NCBI GenBank assembly: GCA_964514665.1
Contig: CAZESH010000173.1
Location: forward strand, 1-8,883
Length of the DNA stretch: 8,883 nt
Reading direction: 5' to 3'
DNA from: CAZESH01 sp964514665
GTDB lineage: Bacteria; Bacillota; Bacilli; Paenibacillales; KCTC-25726
This document shows, one piece after another, positions 6,801 to 8,883 of the stretch. Each line of letters opens with the position of its first letter. The first letter of the stretch is position 1. The notes beneath the pieces were generated by a model, which was not told the DNA's origin, searched no databases, and worked only from the letters and a program-made list of their open reading frames with translations. A program made the translations under genes and the position numbers.

Positions 6801-6823
6801 TGTAAGCACTTACAAAATAAAAT
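6795..6823 (+). promoter_or_regulatory. Candidate sigma-A promoter of the aldehyde dehydrogenase-receptor operon
   Basis: ATTACA at 6795-6800 (four of six matches to the -35 consensus) and TAAAAT at 6818-6823 (five of six to -10) are separated by exactly 17 bases. The spacer holds the TGTAAGCACTTACA palindrome. The predicted start, near 6830, would leave a very short leader containing just the ribosome site. An alternative, TTGTCA 6744-6749 with GATAAT 6765-6770, has a short 15-base spacer but would put both operators downstream of the start. The sequence does not decide between them. Confidence 0.35.
6801..6814 (+). promoter_or_regulatory. Perfect palindromic operator candidate adjoining the cre site
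   Basis: TGTAAG-CA-CTTACA has perfect six-base arms. With the preceding A it also matches the cre consensus except that the central CG is CA. It could be a second, weaker CcpA site or the operator of another LacI- or GntR-type repressor. It shares the half-site TTACA/TGTAA with the cre immediately upstream. Confidence 0.5.
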
Positions 6824-6842
6824 CGGGAAAGGAAGGCTGCAA

Positions 6843-8303
6843 ATGACACGTTACGAGGATTTAAACAAAAGCTTTATCAACGGCAGTTGGACGGAGGGAT
6901 TAAGTGAACGGACTTATGATATTTTAAATCCGTTTGATCATTCGGTCGTCACTTCCGTTCGCTTGGCAACGGCCAAGCAGTTGGAAGAAACCTTCGAAAT
7001 TGCCCGGAAAGCGCAAAAGGAATGGGCCAAAAGTACAGCGGACGAAAGGAAAGCCGTGCTTCACAAGGCAGCGGAATACTTAAAGGAAAATCGTGAAGCG
7101 ATTGTGGATGTGGTTGTGCGTGAAACCGGGGGCACCGTTTTAAAGGCAAATGTTGAATTGCATCTTACTTTGGAGGTTCTTGAGGAAGCGATTAATTTTG
7201 CCGATGAAATTTATCAGGTCAAGGAAATCCCATCGACGATGCCAGGAAAGGTCAATCATGTTTATCGCCTTCCTTTGGGAATTGTCGCTTCGATTTCACC
7301 TTTCAATTTCCCTATGAACCTGTCTATGAGAACCATTGCGCCGGCCATTGCCCTGGGCAACAGCGTCGTGCACAAGCCCGATATCCAAGTCGGCTTATCC
7401 GGGGGCTCGATCCTTGCAAAAGCTTTTGAGCATGCAGGACTTCCAAATGGCGTATTCAATGTTATCCTCAGCGATATTACGGAAATCGGCGACGGCATGA
7501 TCACAAATCCGCACATCGGCTTGATCAGCTTCACCGGTTCCACCGCAGTGGGCAGACACATCGGCGAGATTGCAGGCAGAAACCTCAAGCGCGTAATCCT
7601 TGAACTGGGCGGGAACAGTCCCTTTGTCGTTTTATCGGATGCTGACGTGGATCGGGCCGTTGATGCCGCGATCTTCGGCAAATACATCCACCAAGGCCAA
7701 ATTTGCATGATTATTAATCGACTGATCGTTCATAAGGATAAATACGATGAATTTGTGGAGAAGTTTGTAGAACGGACAAAAGCGCTCTCATACGGCGATC
7801 CCAGAGATCCCAATACCGTGATCGGGCCGCTTGTCAATGAACGGCAGCTTGACAAGGCGCTTAACGTCATTAATGAAGCCAAGCGCGAAGGTGTTAAAGT
7901 GGCGCTGGAAGGTAGTCTTGTCGGCAACGTTCTGACGCCTTATGTATTTACGGACGTCGATAATTCCAGCAAGCTGGCGCAAACGGAGCTGTTCGCACCG
8001 GTCGCAACGATCATTAAAGCGGAAACGGACGAAGAAGCGATCAGTTTGGCAAGTGAAACCGAATACGGTTTAAGCTCTTCGATCTTTACGTCTGATTTGG
8101 AAAAAGGAGAGCAGCTCGCACTGCAAATCGAAAGCGGAATGACGCACATTAACGACCAGACGGTAAACGATACCCCCACGATCCCGTTTGGGGGCAATAA
8201 GGCAAGCGGAAGCGGCAGATTTGGAAATCCGTGGATTATTGATGAATTTACAGTCGCAAAATGGGTTTCGGTGCAAAGAGAGTATCGTCAATTCCCTTTC
8301 TAA
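6843..8303 (+). CDS. yfmT: NAD(P)-dependent aldehyde dehydrogenase, YfmT (vanillin/benzaldehyde dehydrogenase)-like
   Basis: This is a 486-residue cytoplasmic ALDH-superfamily enzyme, matching the usual length. It oxidises an aldehyde to the acid with NAD(P)+. Visible catalytic features are oxyanion N155 in SPFNFP, cofactor-site K178 in VVHKPD, the FTGST Rossmann turn (230-234), general base E254 in LELGG, nucleophile C288 in GQICM and E382 in TELFAPV. Overall sequence and the following receptor gene recall the B. subtilis yfmT-yfmS pair, whose YfmT is annotated as a vanillin dehydrogenase; an aromatic aldehyde substrate is therefore likely but inferred. The frame stays open for 49 codons upstream, but the ATG at 6843 has GGAAGG 6 bases ahead and the family begins here. 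Upstream DNA carries cre and palindromic operators, so catabolite repression is expected. The gene is likely co-transcribed with the receptor gene starting 103 bases downstream. Confidence 0.88.
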   Translation: MTRYEDLNKSFINGSWTEGLSERTYDILNPFDHSVVTSVRLATAKQLEETFEIARKAQKEWAKSTADERKAVLHKAAEYLKENREAIVDVVVRETGGTVLKANVELHLTLEVLEEAINFADEIYQVKEIPSTMPGKVNHVYRLPLGIVASISPFNFPMNLSMRTIAPAIALGNSVVHKPDIQVGLSGGSILAKAFEHAGLPNGVFNVILSDITEIGDGMITNPHIGLISFTGSTAVGRHIGEIAGRNLKRVILELGGNSPFVVLSDADVDRAVDAAIFGKYIHQGQICMIINRLIVHKDKYDEFVEKFVERTKALSYGDPRDPNTVIGPLVNERQLDKALNVINEAKREGVKVALEGSLVGNVLTPYVFTDVDNSSKLAQTELFAPVATIIKAETDEEAISLASETEYGLSSSIFTSDLEKGEQLALQIESGMTHINDQTVNDTPTIPFGGNKASGSGRFGNPWIIDEFTVAKWVSVQREYRQFPF

Positions 8304-8349
8304 TTCAAACGGTCAAATTACAATCAAAATTTTAGCAGATCATTTAACG

Positions 8350-8390
8350 GCCGCTTTCGGTATTTACTGGGAGCGGCTTCATGCTTTTAT
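8350..8390 (+). terminator. Hairpin with U-rich tail between dehydrogenase and receptor genes (partial terminator or processing site)
   Basis: GCCGCTTTC (8350-8358) can pair with GGGAGCGGC (8369-8377) through nine pairs, two of them G-U, around a 10-base loop. A T-rich tract (CTTTTATTT) follows only after TTCATG. The tail is interrupted, so termination would be incomplete. It may set the receptor's expression below that of the enzyme. Confidence 0.4.
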
Positions 8391-8406
8391 TTAGGGAGGA
8401 TGGTTA

Positions 8407-8883
8407 ATGTCAAGCAAACTTGAAAAAATGGTGGAATGCGCCGATATTTTCAAAGACACTTACCCGGAAGCGGCTTTTGTTTCCATAGCCGACCTTGAGA
8501 AAATTATTTATCAGGACGGAGCTTTTGCTTCAAAGGTCAAAGTCGGCACGCTGCTTGAAGATATACCGCATACCGTTTTGTATAAAGCGATCACAACAGG
8601 CTCTCCCTGCCAGGAGGAGCGGGGCCCGGAAATCAATGGATATCCTTATATTTCAACAGCCGTTCCGATCTATGAAGATGGACGGGTTGTCGGGGGCGTT
8701 ACGGCTGTCGTAAAGACAGAAAAACTCGGTTTATTGCGAAGCGGCGCGGAAGAGTTATCTGCCACCCTGGAGCAGTTGTCGGCATCATCGGAAATGCTTA
8801 CCCAAGCGTCCGCTGTCGTGGCCAAACAAACGCAAGAGCTGCAGCGCGAATCGGAAACAATTGACCGCGATATTGGGTCCATC
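8407..8883 (+). CDS. yfmS: Soluble methyl-accepting chemotaxis-type receptor, YfmS-like, 3' end cut by window edge
   Basis: A total of 159 codons are present from the ATG at 8407, which has GGGAGG ending 7 bases before it; the gene continues past 8883. There is no signal peptide or membrane helix, so the protein is cytoplasmic. Residues about 1-105 form a small sensor domain (CADIFKDTYPEAAFVSIADLEK, then GYPYISTAVPIYEDGRVVGGVTAVV) resembling the N-terminus of B. subtilis YfmS, a soluble chemoreceptor of about 286 residues. From residue 113 a heptad-patterned helix begins (EELSATLEQLSASSEML..), the start of the long coiled coil that carries the CheA/CheW-coupling tip in such receptors. That tip lies outside the window, so the signalling domain itself is not seen. 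Its position after the dehydrogenase matches the B. subtilis order and suggests it senses the enzyme's substrate, product or a related energy signal. Confidence 0.82.
   Translation, partial: MSSKLEKMVECADIFKDTYPEAAFVSIADLEKIIYQDGAFASKVKVGTLLEDIPHTVLYKAITTGSPCQEERGPEINGYPYISTAVPIYEDGRVVGGVTAVVKTEKLGLLRSGAEELSATLEQLSASSEMLTQASAVVAKQTQELQRESETIDRDIGSI

Noticed and set aside
6696..6842. 49-codon in-frame N-terminal extension of the aldehyde dehydrogenase
   Set aside because: The ATG at 6843 has a good ribosome site and fits the family's N-terminus. The extension covers the cre site and palindrome and has no good ribosome site of its own.

Overview
The window looks like chromosomal DNA of a Gram-positive, endospore-former-type Firmicute, most likely Paenibacillus or a close relative (inference). 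The reasons are strong AGGAGG-like ribosome binding sites on every gene, CcpA-type cre operators, secreted glycoside hydrolases with ricin-type (CBM13) lectin repeats, and a yfmT-yfmS-like gene pair as in Bacillus subtilis. Base composition is mixed, near 50% GC. No RNA gene, insertion sequence, CRISPR array or phage gene was seen.

Layout. Positions 1-6596 are read entirely on the minus strand. The order of transcription is an ABC-2 exporter (ATPase 6596-5646, permease 5649-4543, overlapping by 4 bases), a hotdog acyl-CoA thioesterase (4453-3965), and the wreck of a GH2 beta-glucuronidase (3924-3130) followed by a good intrinsic terminator at 3092-3064. After a gene-free stretch with its own promoter and a cre site come two secreted carbohydrate-active enzymes: a GH5 glycosidase (2740-1304) and, 65 bases on, a GH43 glycosidase (1238 to beyond position 1). 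Both end in the same kind of 45-residue lectin repeats. The GH43 gene is cut by the window edge.

From about 6600 the direction changes. A 246-base divergent region holds a full-consensus cre site directly abutting a perfect palindrome. It leads on the plus strand into an aldehyde dehydrogenase resembling B. subtilis YfmT (6843-8303), then a soluble methyl-accepting chemotaxis-type receptor resembling YfmS (8407 to beyond 8883).

How they work together. The GH5 and GH43 enzymes are probably co-expressed, secreted and anchored to the same polysaccharide by near-identical lectin domains, with catabolite control at the promoter. The beta-glucuronidase remnant suggests the organism once also handled glucuronide side groups. 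The aldehyde dehydrogenase and receptor probably form an operon linking (aromatic) aldehyde oxidation to taxis. The ABC exporter and thioesterase show no evident link to either theme. Most of this is recognisable accessory metabolism. The points most worth a second look are the duplicated lectin modules, the compound operator ahead of the dehydrogenase, the multi-lesion GH2 pseudogene, and the enzyme-receptor pairing. I did not find a convincing wholly new system.
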